Source: Oehlia diaphana
Lineage: Eukaryota; Glomeromycota; Glomeromycetes; Glomerales; Glomeraceae
Direction: 5' to 3'
DNA: 13,668 bases
Assembly: GCA_003833135.1 (NCBI GenBank)
Contig: QZLH01001080.1
Coordinates: forward strand, 3,309-16,976
The notes under the pieces were generated by a model, which ran no database searches, had not been told where the DNA came from, and saw only the letters and a list, made by a program, of their open reading frames with translations. Made by a program: the position numbers and the translations under genes. Positions within the stretch are counted from its first letter, which is position 1. The number at the start of each line of letters is the position of its first letter. Shown here piece by piece: positions 1 through 6,641 of this stretch.

Positions 1-60
1 AAAAAAAAGAATATCTTATTATTCATTTTACAACTATTTTACATCATAATTATTTTTTAT

Positions 61-445
61 TTGCATGTATTTTTTACAAAGAAAAAACAATAAATTAAAG
101 CTAAAAATTATGAAAAAATATATCTTTTCTATGTATATAAAATATTAAGTTTTTTCTTTTACTTACCACTTAAAAATAACTGCTATACATGCTTATAAAC
201 TTTTTTGTCACATTTAATAAAAGTGAATAGAAAAATGAATGGAAAGTGATGGGCAGTGACGGGAAAAAAGAAGTGGTTATTACCGTTGCTTTTGAATATT
301 AATTAAAAATTTTTTTTTTTATTTTTATTAAATTAGAGTTACATAAATATGTAACACATATTTAATTTAGATTTGTGTAATGTTAATCTTACTAAAATAT
401 TGAATTTTTATAAAAATCTTAATTTAGCTAATTCCAAAAATCGGT
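61..445. repeat. Dispersed direct repeat, copy A
   Basis: This stretch aligns co-linearly with 4205-4585. The clearest blocks are 346-367, identical to 4471-4492, and the block ending in AGCTAATTCCA near 402-436, matched at about 4527-4561 with one single-base indel. Weaker matches include ACTTAC...TTTAAAAATAA (161-179 versus 4318-4337) and the AAGTG-rich stretch at 225-290. No open reading frame of note is seen in either copy. The two copies lie on either side of the pogo element, so they are either two insertions of one repeat family or a local duplication predating the transposon insertion. The family is not identified. Confidence 0.65.
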
Positions 446-1293
446 ACATATGAATATTAAAAAAGTCTATTATTACTATTTAAAATTATTTACATATCTT
501 TCATTATTTTAAATTCTAAAAAACTAAATGTTCTATAGCCATTTCATTAAAATCTAATAAAATAATAATTATTATATATTTCTTTTATATTTTAATTTTC
601 ATTATAATCATGTAATCCTACTTTTTTAGATAGTTAAAAATATTAATTATTATATGCGCCAATTTTTGGAATTTAGCTTTTCATCAAAAAAACTAACTTT
701 ATTGTGTAAGTACAAATCACCAGATGCATAAAAATAATAGATCAATGTCAGCTGATATGAATAAAATTGATCATCATATGATTTTTTATTTCTTTTAATA
801 TAACATCAATAAAATTTAAAAAATTAGAATAAAATTAATGTGATAAAATTTTAAATAATTTCACATACATATATGCTAGACGGTTAAATTTATATTCATT
901 TGAAAGAGGAAATAAAGGCATATCTAATGAACCTCAAATCACATTAATTGAATTACTAGTTGTCGAGTAAATGTGTTCAGTATAATTATTTTTAATTTTT
1001 AGCTTTAATCGTTAATATTTTCATATCTAGTGAATAATTTTAAATTATTAAAATAGAGTACATTTCTACCTTTCGAATGAATATAAAATTATTTGATTAG
1101 TACACATAGATGCTGAGATATTAACAAACATGTAAATTGCATAAAACCTGATATAAATAAATTTTTAAAGTTATATTTCTTACCAAAAAATTATTTTCAC
1201 AAGAGATCTTAAATAATTGTTGTCTTATTTAATGATAATTATTCATTATTTAAGGTTTAATTGAATAAAACTATTAAAATAAATATCAAAAAA
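446..1293. other. AT-rich spacer, no gene seen
   Basis: About 850 bp of AT-rich DNA lies between repeat copy A and the left end of the pogo element. I see no reading frame with coding character, no RNA gene and no clear repeat. Short dyads such as those around TTGATCATCATATGAT (769-784) are no more than expected in such AT-rich sequence. Confidence 0.5.
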
Positions 1294-1295
1294 TA

Positions 1296-1318
1296 CAGTC
1301 AAAACTTGTTATAATGAA
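1296..1318 (+). repeat. Left terminal inverted repeat of the pogo element
   Basis: The repeat begins CAGTCAA directly after a TA at 1294-1295. It pairs with 4121-4143 at 18 of 23 positions, with the outer 7 bases identical. It contains a TTATAATG core that resembles the subterminal motif of the element. Confidence 0.85.
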
Positions 1319-1339
1319 CCTTTAGTTCCAGTCATTTTT

Positions 1340-1390
1340 GTTTACTATAATGAATATTTACAAAATCAAAAGTTCTATTTATAGTAAACT
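1340..1390. repeat. Left subterminal TTTACTATAA motifs
   Basis: TTTACTATAA occurs directly at 1341-1350 and inverted as ATAGTAAACT at 1381-1390. A related TTGTTATAATG lies within the terminal repeat. The same motif is clustered at the other end. By analogy with subterminal binding sites in other DNA transposons these could be transposase-binding sites; that role is inferred. Confidence 0.55.
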
Positions 1391-1513
1391 TTATATTAGC
1401 ACAAAAAATAGTTTCTTTTAATGAAAATTTTTTGAATTTATTATCAACAATTATGTATTTACATATTTCAAGTATTTAACATAAGTTTATATAACTATCT
1501 AATATAAATTGCT

Positions 1514-1906
1514 TTACATTATCTTGAATTTTTTTGTTAATTTTTGATTAAGAAATTTCAATTCTGTATAATTAATTGTAATATTATCAGGTGGATTTTT
1601 AAAATAAAGAATTACTTTTTTTAAACTATTTAAAGTCTCTTTATTAGTAATAATATTTATTTTAGATTCTTCATTCTCTTCTATATTATTATTTTTAGGA
1701 TTTGAAATTACCGCATCTATAATTTTTTTATCTGATAATGATTCTATTGGAATTTCGTCATCAATACAAATAAACTCCTTAGCTGTAATAAGATCTTGTA
1801 AATTTAATTCATTAATAATGTCTTGTAATTCTAAAGTAATTTCATTGATATCATTATCAATAGTATTTTGGTTAAAATCATCTTCTAAATTTAGTAAAAT
1901 ACCCAT
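1514..1906 (-). pseudogene. Transposase fragment: C-terminal acidic tail
   Basis: This is a 130-codon open segment starting MGILLNLEDD. Reading just upstream in frame gives N-C-stop-R-K, a recognisable remnant of the N-C-W-R-K/H-x-G-I-L motif near the C-terminus of Tigger-type transposases, with TAG at 1913-1915 in place of Trp. The rest is acidic and helical (DIINELNLQDL, DDEIPIESLSDKKIIDAV, SLKKVILYF), as is usual for the variable tail. It ends 218 bp from the left terminal repeat. It is not likely to be an independent gene. Confidence 0.75.
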
Positions 1907-2074
1907 TTTTCTCTAGCAATTTTAATTGTACTTAATTTTACTATTTTTCATGCCTTACTTGCAAATGTTATAGCATCAAGAATATTAATTGGTGTTATGT
2001 CTGAACTATTTTCTTAAGCCATATCATATATATGACTTCACTTTATTTGTGACCAAAAGTTTTCTATACTGGAC

Positions 2075-2146
2075 CTAAAAAATATTTAGATAATAAGATA
2101 TTAAATCATAATAAATAATATTAATAATTAATATATTTATTCTTAC
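2075..2146 (-). other. Probable 72-bp intron in the transposase
   Basis: On the minus strand the coding match runs LLDAGIINSFK, then GTAAGA begins at 2146. The match resumes as QYRKLLVTNK directly after TTTTTTAG ending at 2075. Removing 2075-2146 gives a continuous in-frame reading that suits this region of the family. The donor (GTAAGA), T-rich acceptor (TTTTTTAG) and length resemble the introns of AT-rich fungi. Splicing is inferred from sequence only. Confidence 0.6.
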
Positions 2147-2339
2147 TTTAAAACTGTTGATAATACCAGCATCTAAAAGTTGCAAGTAAGAAGTTGTATT
2201 TGGAGAAAGAAAATGTACTTTAATATTCGATAATTGTATAGTTTTATCAATTAAATATGTGGATGCATTATCTGCTAATAATAAAATATTATGATTTTAT
2301 CATCTCATTAATTGATTAAATTTATTAAGATAATCACAC

Positions 2340-2625
2340 CAAGACCCGAATATTACTAAAACAACTCAGATTTTGTGTAACTAAAATTTTAAAATGTAAT
2401 ATCTCAGTCAATATTACACCTAAAAAGATGAATTATATATTAAAATAATCGTCTCATTGAGACAAATCTAACAAGCCAAAGATCATTAAAATCCAATTAC
2501 TAGATCCTAAAATGGCAAAATTTGAGTTTAAAATTTACATATAACTTTATATATTTGGAATAGAAATTAATTATAAGGTTTATACAAATTCAGATCTGAG
2601 TTTTTTTAGTAATGTTCAGGATCCT
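2340..2625. mobile_element. MITE-like element nested in the transposase
   Basis: This 286-bp insertion is flanked by the 7-bp direct repeat ATCACAC (2333-2339 and 2626-2632). Its ends are imperfect inverted repeats of about 32 bp (2340-2371 against 2594-2625) sharing ATTACTAAAA and AACTCAGAT. Removing the element plus one ATCACAC restores the transposase reading across the junction (AWMQVSV, one stop, then CDYLNKFNQLM and ILLLADNAS), which independently supports the boundaries. No coding capacity is seen. A 7-8-bp duplication would suit a hAT- or MULE-like mobiliser better than a mariner-type one; the family is not identified. Confidence 0.75.
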
Positions 2626-2896
2626 ATCACACTATACTGATACTTGCATCCAAGCTGTACAGTTCTAATAATACTAAACGGATAAATCATCCTTTTTAAT
2701 TTCCTTTAAAATACGCGAAATCTGCTACTTGTGTATTACTAATGCAGGTAACTTATGACTACCATCAGCATTACAGGTTAAAACAATTGTAATCTAATTT
2801 TTGATTTTTTAGTGCCAGAAATATAATGATCTGAAAATGTCTTGGATGGTTCTAAATTCCAAAATAAAGTTAAAAAATACAAAATTATTACAATTA

Positions 2897-3100
2897 ATAA
2901 TGATAATAATAATGATATTTTGTGTAACTCCAATTATATTTACCTGTTTCATCAACATTATAGATGTCACAAAGATCATATTGTCCAATAATTTCTTGCA
3001 AAGTCATATGTTCTTCTTTTAATGTTTTTAACAATACACTATTTGCTTCTCTAGCTTTAATAAATTGTTTTATATTATAACGCTTTTTAAACTTTAATAA
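2897..3100 (-). pseudogene. Transposase fragment: linker and first catalytic Asp
   Basis: This 68-codon open stretch lies between two stops in the minus strand. It reads KKRYNIKQFIKAREANS, then LKEEHMTLQEIIGQYD, then LCDIYNVDETG. The N-VDETG motif carries the first catalytic aspartate of DDE_1-type transposases (codon at 2951-2953). The normal continuation LFWNLEPSKT is found further on in another frame at 2867, after an extra 74 bp (2868-2941) that starts GTAAAT. The extra DNA may be a decayed intron or a small insertion. Confidence 0.8.
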
Positions 3101-3168
3101 CTACCTATCTGAAGCAGTAAAAGTTGTTGTTTATAATTGACCAATAATCCATGCCAAGGATTCTTTTA

Positions 3169-3246
3169 TTAAGTCGTAAAATTTAAAGCTTTAGCCTTTA
3201 ATATGTCATCCGTAATTGTTAAATTTGAAGCTAATGCTTGCTGCAT
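3169..3246 (-). pseudogene. Transposase fragment: second CENP-B HTH block
   Basis: These 25 codons are in the same frame as 3247-3468 and separated from it by one TGA. They read MQQALASNLTITDDILKAKA and end in stops after FTT. The pattern of an alanine-rich helix, then T-I-T-D-D, then I-L-K-A-K-A fits the second DNA-binding helix-turn-helix of CENP-B/Tigger proteins. Confidence 0.7.
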
Positions 3247-3468
3247 TCATAAATATAATGCAGATTCAATTTTTGGAAATTTTGCACATTTATCCCTTTT
3301 TTGATTACTTAATTCTTTATTTGCAATATCAATACATAGCCATTTTTCCTTTTCTTTTAGTATTCTAGAAACTTGTGGTTTTGATATATTATATTTTTTA
3401 GCAAGATCATTTTGATTATATAATGGATTGTCCCTTTTCCATTCATATAATTCATTTTTTTTGCACAA
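3247..3468 (-). pseudogene. Transposase fragment: CENP-B-type N-terminal HTH
   Basis: This open segment has no ATG of its own and begins at a TTG inside the transposase remnant. Reading upstream in frame gives KEKVCHLCKKNELYEW before a stop. The core (LYNQNDLAKKYNISKPQVSR, then ILKEKEKWL) has the spacing of a CENP-B/psq-like helix-turn-helix: a helix, a turn at YNIS, then a recognition helix with QVSRIL. It ends ALYL followed by TGA, after which the same frame continues directly into the next helix block. A single Trp-to-stop change would explain this, because Trp is common at that position in the family. Confidence 0.8.
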
Positions 3469-3614
3469 ATGACAAACTTTTTCTTTTACTAGCTTTTTTT
3501 ACTTCTTTTCCTTTGCCTTTTCCAATGGATGGCATTTTCAAGAACAACGAAAAAAAGTTATATCACGATAATAGACATTTATTATTAAAAAAAGAAAATT
3601 AAACTAACTGTATA

Positions 3615-3893
3615 CACTAGTAAAAAAATGGTCTATCTTACACATATTCTACACATATCTTACACATATCGGGTATTTAAAATGTAGAAAATCATACACA
3701 AATAATACACATATCATATACATATCGGGTACTTATATATATTGTATACCTATCAGATACCTGATATATGTATGATATATATATTGGTACTTGATATGTA
3801 TATGATATATGTATTATTTGTATATGATTTTCTACATTTTAAATACCCGTTATGTGTAAGATATGTGTAGAATAAATCATTTTTTTACTAGTA
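3615..3893. mobile_element. Palindromic foldback/MITE-like element in the pogo 5' region
   Basis: The stretch is almost fully self-complementary. The left arm from CTAGTAAAAAAATG (3617-3630) mirrors the right arm ending CATTTTTTTACTAG (3878-3891). The blocks TTTAAAATGTAGAAAATCAT (3667-3686) and its complement (3825-3844) also pair. The centre lies near 3758, at a near-perfect dyad TATCAGATACCTGATA. The left arm has about 12 extra bases (3638-3650 region) from a local CTTACACATATT duplication. TA dinucleotides occur at both edges, but a precise duplication is unclear. It lies between the transposase start and the right end, so it probably inserted into the pogo element. Confidence 0.7.
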
Positions 3894-3943
3894 TATGTGT
3901 TTAAAAATGATTCGCAAATGTAAATTTAATGATTTCACATAAT

Positions 3944-4133
3944 ATTTACTATAACAAGAATATATTTATAATATACGTTCTATAGTAAAATTCTAAAAAA
4001 ATTTACTATATCTAATATTGAGATTTTATTAGTAAGTTTACTATAACAAACAAGATTTATTAATAAATGAACTGGGAAAATAAAAAAAGTTTATTATAAG
4101 CCAAATTTAATATAACAGGCTTTACTATAATAA
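3944..4133. repeat. Right subterminal TTTACTATAAC motif cluster
   Basis: At least seven versions of TTTACTATAAC occur here: near 3945, inverted near 3981, near 4002, near 4037, GTTTATTATAA at 4089-4099, TTTAATATAACA near 4106, and TTTACTATAATAA at 4121-4133. Both orientations occur. Clustering close to a transposon end suggests transposase-recognition repeats. Confidence 0.55.
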
Positions 4134-4143
4134 GCGTTGACTG
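4121..4143 (-). repeat. Right terminal inverted repeat of the pogo element
   Basis: The repeat ends GTTGACTG directly before a TA at 4144-4145 and mirrors 1296-1318. Its inner part (TTTACTATAATAA) is itself a copy of the subterminal motif. Confidence 0.85.
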
Positions 4144-4145
4144 TA

Positions 4146-4204
4146 GAAGACAATTAGTATAAAATTAGTTTAATAAAAATAAAAAAAAAACTTTTAAAAA
4201 TCCT
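4146..4204. other. Short AT-rich spacer right of the pogo element
   Basis: The right flank of the pogo insertion begins AGAAGACAATTAG after the TA duplication. Nothing else is recognised before repeat copy B. Confidence 0.4.
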
Positions 4205-4585
4205 ATATCATAGTTTATATTTTAATTTTTACAAAAAACAAGAAAGGAACTAAAGTTAGAAACAAATAAAAAATAATTTTTCTTATAAATAAAAAATATT
4301 TATTTATTTTTTTTTTTACTTACTGTTTAAAAATAATCACTTTATACTTATTTAACTCATTTAACGAAAAAATGATTGAAAAGTGATTGAAGAAAGAAGC
4401 AGTAATTATCGTTATTTTTGAATATAATTTAAAAATTTTTTTTTATTTTCTGATAAATTCAGATCATCTGAATATGTAACACATATTTAATTAAGTTTAT
4501 GAAACACAATTCTTGTTAAACAAATAAATTTTTATAAAAATCTTAATTTTAGCTAATTCCACAGATTGGTGGATATGTTGACATC
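4205..4585. repeat. Dispersed direct repeat, copy B
   Basis: This is the diverged partner of 61-445 in the same orientation. It shares the 22-bp identical block at 4471-4492, the AATTTTTATAAAAATCTTAA block near 4527, and the ACTTACTGTTTAAAAATAA start near 4318. Indels accumulate between blocks, so the duplication is old. No gene is seen. Confidence 0.65.
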
Positions 4586-4718
4586 TATAAGCTGCAAAGT
4601 ATTTAAATTATTTAAGATAAAAATTATTATAAACTAATAATATATTACAAATTATAAAATTTAGAGATATTTTAAAATAATATTGCAATTAACTTAAATA
4701 AATCTTATAAGTTATAAT

Positions 4719-4827
4719 TTTGATGATTACAACCTACTGGATGGATATAGCTTATAATAATTTGTTTGTATGGTATATAAACTACATATCAATAAAGCAT
4801 ATATAAATCATTAAAAAAAAAAAAAAA
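4719..4827 (+). mobile_element. Short poly(A)-tailed retroposed insertion
   Basis: The insert ends in a run of 15 A (4813-4827) preceded by AATAAA at 4791-4796, the usual polyadenylation signal at the usual distance. It is flanked by a direct repeat: ATCTTATAAGTTATAAT at 4702-4718 and ATCTTATAGGTTATAAT at 4829-4845, 16 of 17 identical, with the second copy starting one base after the A run. A tailed insert between target duplications of this length is typical of LINE-mediated integration. The body is only about 94 bp with no open frame, so it is a truncated LINE or SINE, or the 3' end of a processed transcript. Confidence 0.7.
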
Positions 4828-4893
4828 GATCTTATAGGTTATAATAGACCAGTAGATTACTAAGAAAAAATAATCATCAGAAAAAAAACTAAG

Positions 4894-4976
4894 GTGAGTA
4901 AAGAAAAAATAAATAAAAAAAAATGAAAATAAACAAAAAATATACTAACCTTTTTGTCCATTTTGCATTTTTTAAG
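4894..4976 (+). other. Intron-like segment 1 of the array
   Basis: Donor GTGAGT at 4894-4899 after ACTAAG, branch-like TACTAAC at 4943-4949, acceptor TTTTAAG ending at 4976; 83 bp. The placing of all three signals fits a fungal intron. Confidence 0.45.
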
Positions 4977-5034
4977 GTCCATTGAAATTGTTCTAAAAAA
5001 AGAAACTATTTCTGAAAAAATAAGAATAAACTAA

Positions 5035-5119
5035 GTAAGTAAAGGAAAGAAAAACAAATAAAAAAAAAAAATGAAAATGAAAACATATATTAACCTTCCC
5101 ATATCTCTTGTATTTTTAG
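5035..5119 (+). other. Intron-like segment 2 of the array
   Basis: Donor GTAAGT at 5035-5040 after ACTAA, branch-like TATTAAC at 5088-5094, acceptor TATTTTTAG ending at 5119; 85 bp. It is homologous to segment 1 over the A-rich middle (AAATGAAAAT). Confidence 0.45.
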
Positions 5120-5172
5120 AAGTCTACTGAACTCACCATTCTAAAAAGACAATTCTTAAAGAAATAAATAAA

Positions 5173-5243
5173 GTAAGCAAAAAAAAATAAAAAAATAAAA
5201 AAAAATGAAATATACTAATCTTTCACACTTCTTCTATTCTTAG
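5173..5243 (+). other. Intron-like segment 3 of the array
   Basis: Donor GTAAGC at 5173-5178, branch-like TACTAAT at 5213-5219, acceptor TATTCTTAG ending at 5243; 71 bp. It is homologous to segments 1 and 2 but shorter. Confidence 0.45.
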
Positions 5244-5330
5244 AAGTCCAAATTGCCATTCTGAAAGTACTGTTCAGTCCATTCTTAAAGAAACTGAAGA
5301 AAAAAAATAACTAAAAAAAAAATCAGATAA

Positions 5331-5879
5331 TCAAATTTAATCATTTTTTTCAAGGCAAAATTTAATATTAAAAACTGAAAAAAGAATTTTATTTTATTCT
5401 TTAAATAAATGGTTATAATGATAAAAAATATTTTTTTTAATGAAATAGTCTGTTAAAAGACTGAAAAATAAGAATTTTTTTTTGATGAATATTAAAGATA
5501 ATGTGATTATCATGTGATTAGCTGTAATTTAATACGTCAGGATAATTAATTACGCCATATCAGCATTTTTATGTCAGGTATAATAGCGTAATTAAATTAA
5601 TTCTGCTGAGAAGTATTATTTACAAAAAAAGTAAAATTACTTACCATAGGGTGATTAGAGCATTATAAAAAAATTTTTTATATAATTTTTGTTTTTTTTT
5701 TATTAAAAATCTTTGAACTTAAAAGTAAAAATAAAAAAAGCAACAAATATTACAAAAATAACTTTTTCCAATATTTTCTTGATTTCGCAATTAACCTTTT
5801 CAAACTAATCTATAATTAATCTAAAACTTACAATTTTAATAGTAAAAAAAAAAAATTTTCTTGTTAATCGAAATGGTGA
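5331..5879. other. AT-rich spacer with a small dyad
   Basis: No gene is seen. The only structure noted is an inverted repeat around AATTAATTACGC (5543-5554) and GCGTAATTAAATTAATT (about 5589-5605), with a CATATCAGC loop region. It could be the remnant of a small inverted-repeat element, but the boundaries are unclear. Confidence 0.4.
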
Positions 5880-6260
5880 TTAGATCTAAATTTGAGTTAT
5901 CACAAATTTGGTAGTACAGATCAGGTTATATCACAAAATGTACTTAATGAAATGCACATAATCAGCCTATATGAATTATGAAAATTTGCTTCGTTACTTA
6001 GTGATTGGATCTTCATGAATTAAGATTTGTTAGATTCATCTCATTAAGTGGATTTGAATGGTAATAATTATATTCTTAGAGGATCAATATTTGATGTGTA
6101 ATTGCACTTTAAAGATTTAAATAAATTTTATAATAAGTTTTGATCCAGTGATCATATAACTATAAATTTTAGCTTATTGGATTCATCTCATTGAGACGAT
6201 TTGAATGGTGGTAAATTTGTGTTTATTAGATTAATATTGACAAAGTTACAGGATTTTAAA
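5880..6260 (-). repeat. Two-copy repeat sharing a motif with the nested MITE
   Basis: Two direct copies of a motif built around GATTCATCTCATTRAG lie at about 6031-6061 and 6178-6209. Each continues into GATTTGAATGGT and each is preceded by a GATC-containing segment (GGATCTTCATG near 6007, GATCCAGTGATCA near 6143). The reverse complement resembles the interior of the MITE at about 2449-2516, which shares TGAGAC/T, AATCTAACAA and AATCCAATYACTA. The core GTCTCATTGAGAC is a dyad. The family is not identified; I suspect a frequent dispersed repeat of this genome. Confidence 0.5.
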
Positions 6261-6384
6261 TCTTTTATTTTATCATTTTGTGAATCATAAATTTATTCAG
6301 TAAATGGTTTATATTTCTGAAAAATTTTGAAAAATATGAAAAATGTGAAGCATGGAAATTTGTTTATTGTAATTATAAAATTTG

Positions 6385-6600
6385 TCACATTAGCACATGA
6401 TGATCTGCATAATTTTTGGTAAAACAAAGTGGCCGGATAATTTTGATTGGCATGTATATGTTTGTATGTGGTTTCTGAATACCGGTGGAAATCGGATCTT
6501 GGCCAGCATTACGAAATCCTAGTCCAGCACTATGTTTTAATTCTGGCCAACATCCCGTATCCACATATGTGGATTCGGAATCCACATAGATTCCGTTTTC
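6385..6600. repeat. Relatively GC-rich island, probable dispersed repeat fragment
   Basis: Composition changes sharply here, with CCGG, GGCC, TTGGCCAG and CTGGCCAA words inside otherwise extremely AT-rich DNA. Both strands are open for about 65 codons (6385-6585 minus, 6447-6641 plus), which follows from the richer base composition and is not evidence of coding by itself. The minus reading (MDSESTYVDTGCWPELKHSA...) shows no domain I recognise. Inverted TTGGCCAG (about 6500) and CTGGCCAA (6543-6550) and the nested palindromes at 6559-6595 suggest an inserted element or fragment. No target duplication was found. Confidence 0.45.
6559..6595. repeat. Three overlapping palindromes
   Basis: ATCCACATATGTGGAT (6559-6574) is a perfect 16-bp palindrome. 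It overlaps 6566-6588, an 11-bp perfect inverted repeat around a single G. That in turn overlaps CGGAATC-CACATA-GATTCCG (6576-6595), a 7-bp stem with a 6-base loop. Mutually exclusive hairpins or cruciforms are possible. A binding site or a transposon end are both possible roles. Confidence 0.7.
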
Positions 6601-6641
6601 ACCTACAACATATATATACCAAATTTATTAAAACTAATTAA

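Larger units (their letters stand above)
1514..3535 (-). pseudogene. pogo/Tigger transposase (CENP-B-like HTH plus DDE_1), disrupted
   Basis: The cut-and-paste transposase of the surrounding element is read on the minus strand. The likely original start is the ATG at 3533-3535, opening with a Lys-rich segment (MPSIGKGKGKEVKK). A frameshift in the Lys/A-rich tract moves reading into the helix-turn-helix block at 3247-3468, and a TGA where Trp is expected (3247-3249) leads into a second helix block (MQQALASNLTITDD, 3169-3246). The catalytic part has DIYNVDETG (first Asp codon 2951-2953), LEPSKTFSDHYISG (about 2781-2867), ILLLADNAS (second Asp 2270-2272) and LLDAGIINSFK (third Asp 2171-2173). 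These match the DDD layout of the family. A probable 72-bp intron and then the C-terminal 1514-1906 segment follow. Frameshifts, at least five stops and a 286-bp insertion make it nonfunctional. Several stops fit TGG to TGA/TAG changes. Confidence 0.85.
1296..4143 (-). mobile_element. pogo/Tigger-type (Tc1-mariner superfamily) DNA transposon, defective
   Basis: This 2848-bp element is bounded by TA dinucleotides at 1294-1295 and 4144-4145, the target duplication expected of this superfamily. The left end starts CAGTCAAAACTTGTTATAAT. The reverse complement of the right end starts CAGTCAACGCTTATTATAGT, and 18 of the first 23 positions match. The CAGT-type terminus, the CENP-B-type DNA-binding region and the DDD catalytic motifs of the internal minus-strand pseudogene all point to the pogo/Tigger branch. 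It carries at least two later insertions, at 2340-2625 and 3615-3893, so it is old and cannot move on its own. Multiple copies of a TTTACTATAA motif lie just inside both ends. Confidence 0.88.
4861..5330 (+). repeat. Degenerate tandem array of exon/intron-like units (~140 bp)
   Basis: At least three units repeat in tandem. Each has a segment starting (A)GTCCA/GTCTA with CATTCT...AAAGAAACT, ending ACTAA(G). A splice-donor-like GTGAGT or GTAAGT/C follows, then an A-rich stretch with AAATGAAA, then a branch-like TACTAAC/TATTAAC/TACTAAT, a pyrimidine-rich stretch and AG. Donors at 4894, 5035 and 5173 give spacings of 141 and 138 bp. The segments between the AGs and the next donors are 4977-5034 (58 bp), 5120-5172 (53 bp) and 5244 to about 5315. 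Stops interrupt the frames and the lengths are not multiples of three, so any gene is dead. A plain satellite is the alternative. Confidence 0.6.

Noticed and set aside
2837..3022. 61-codon plus-strand ORF
   Set aside because: It lies antisense to the transposase remnant that encodes the first catalytic Asp (DIYNVDETG), so it is a shadow frame.
1296..4143. Possibility that the roughly 400-bp flanking direct repeats are LTRs of a retrotransposon
   Set aside because: There are no reverse transcriptase, integrase or gag motifs between them, and the interval is fully explained by a pogo element with its own TA duplications.
6178..6209. tRNA-like internal promoter (B box) in the GATTTGAATGG stretch, suggesting a tRNA-derived SINE
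   Set aside because: Only a partial match to the GGTTCGAATCC-type B box, with no A box at the right distance and no cloverleaf.
6447..6641. 64-codon plus-strand ORF in the GC-rich island
   Set aside because: It overlaps a minus-strand ORF of equal length; openness follows from local composition and no domain is recognisable in either.
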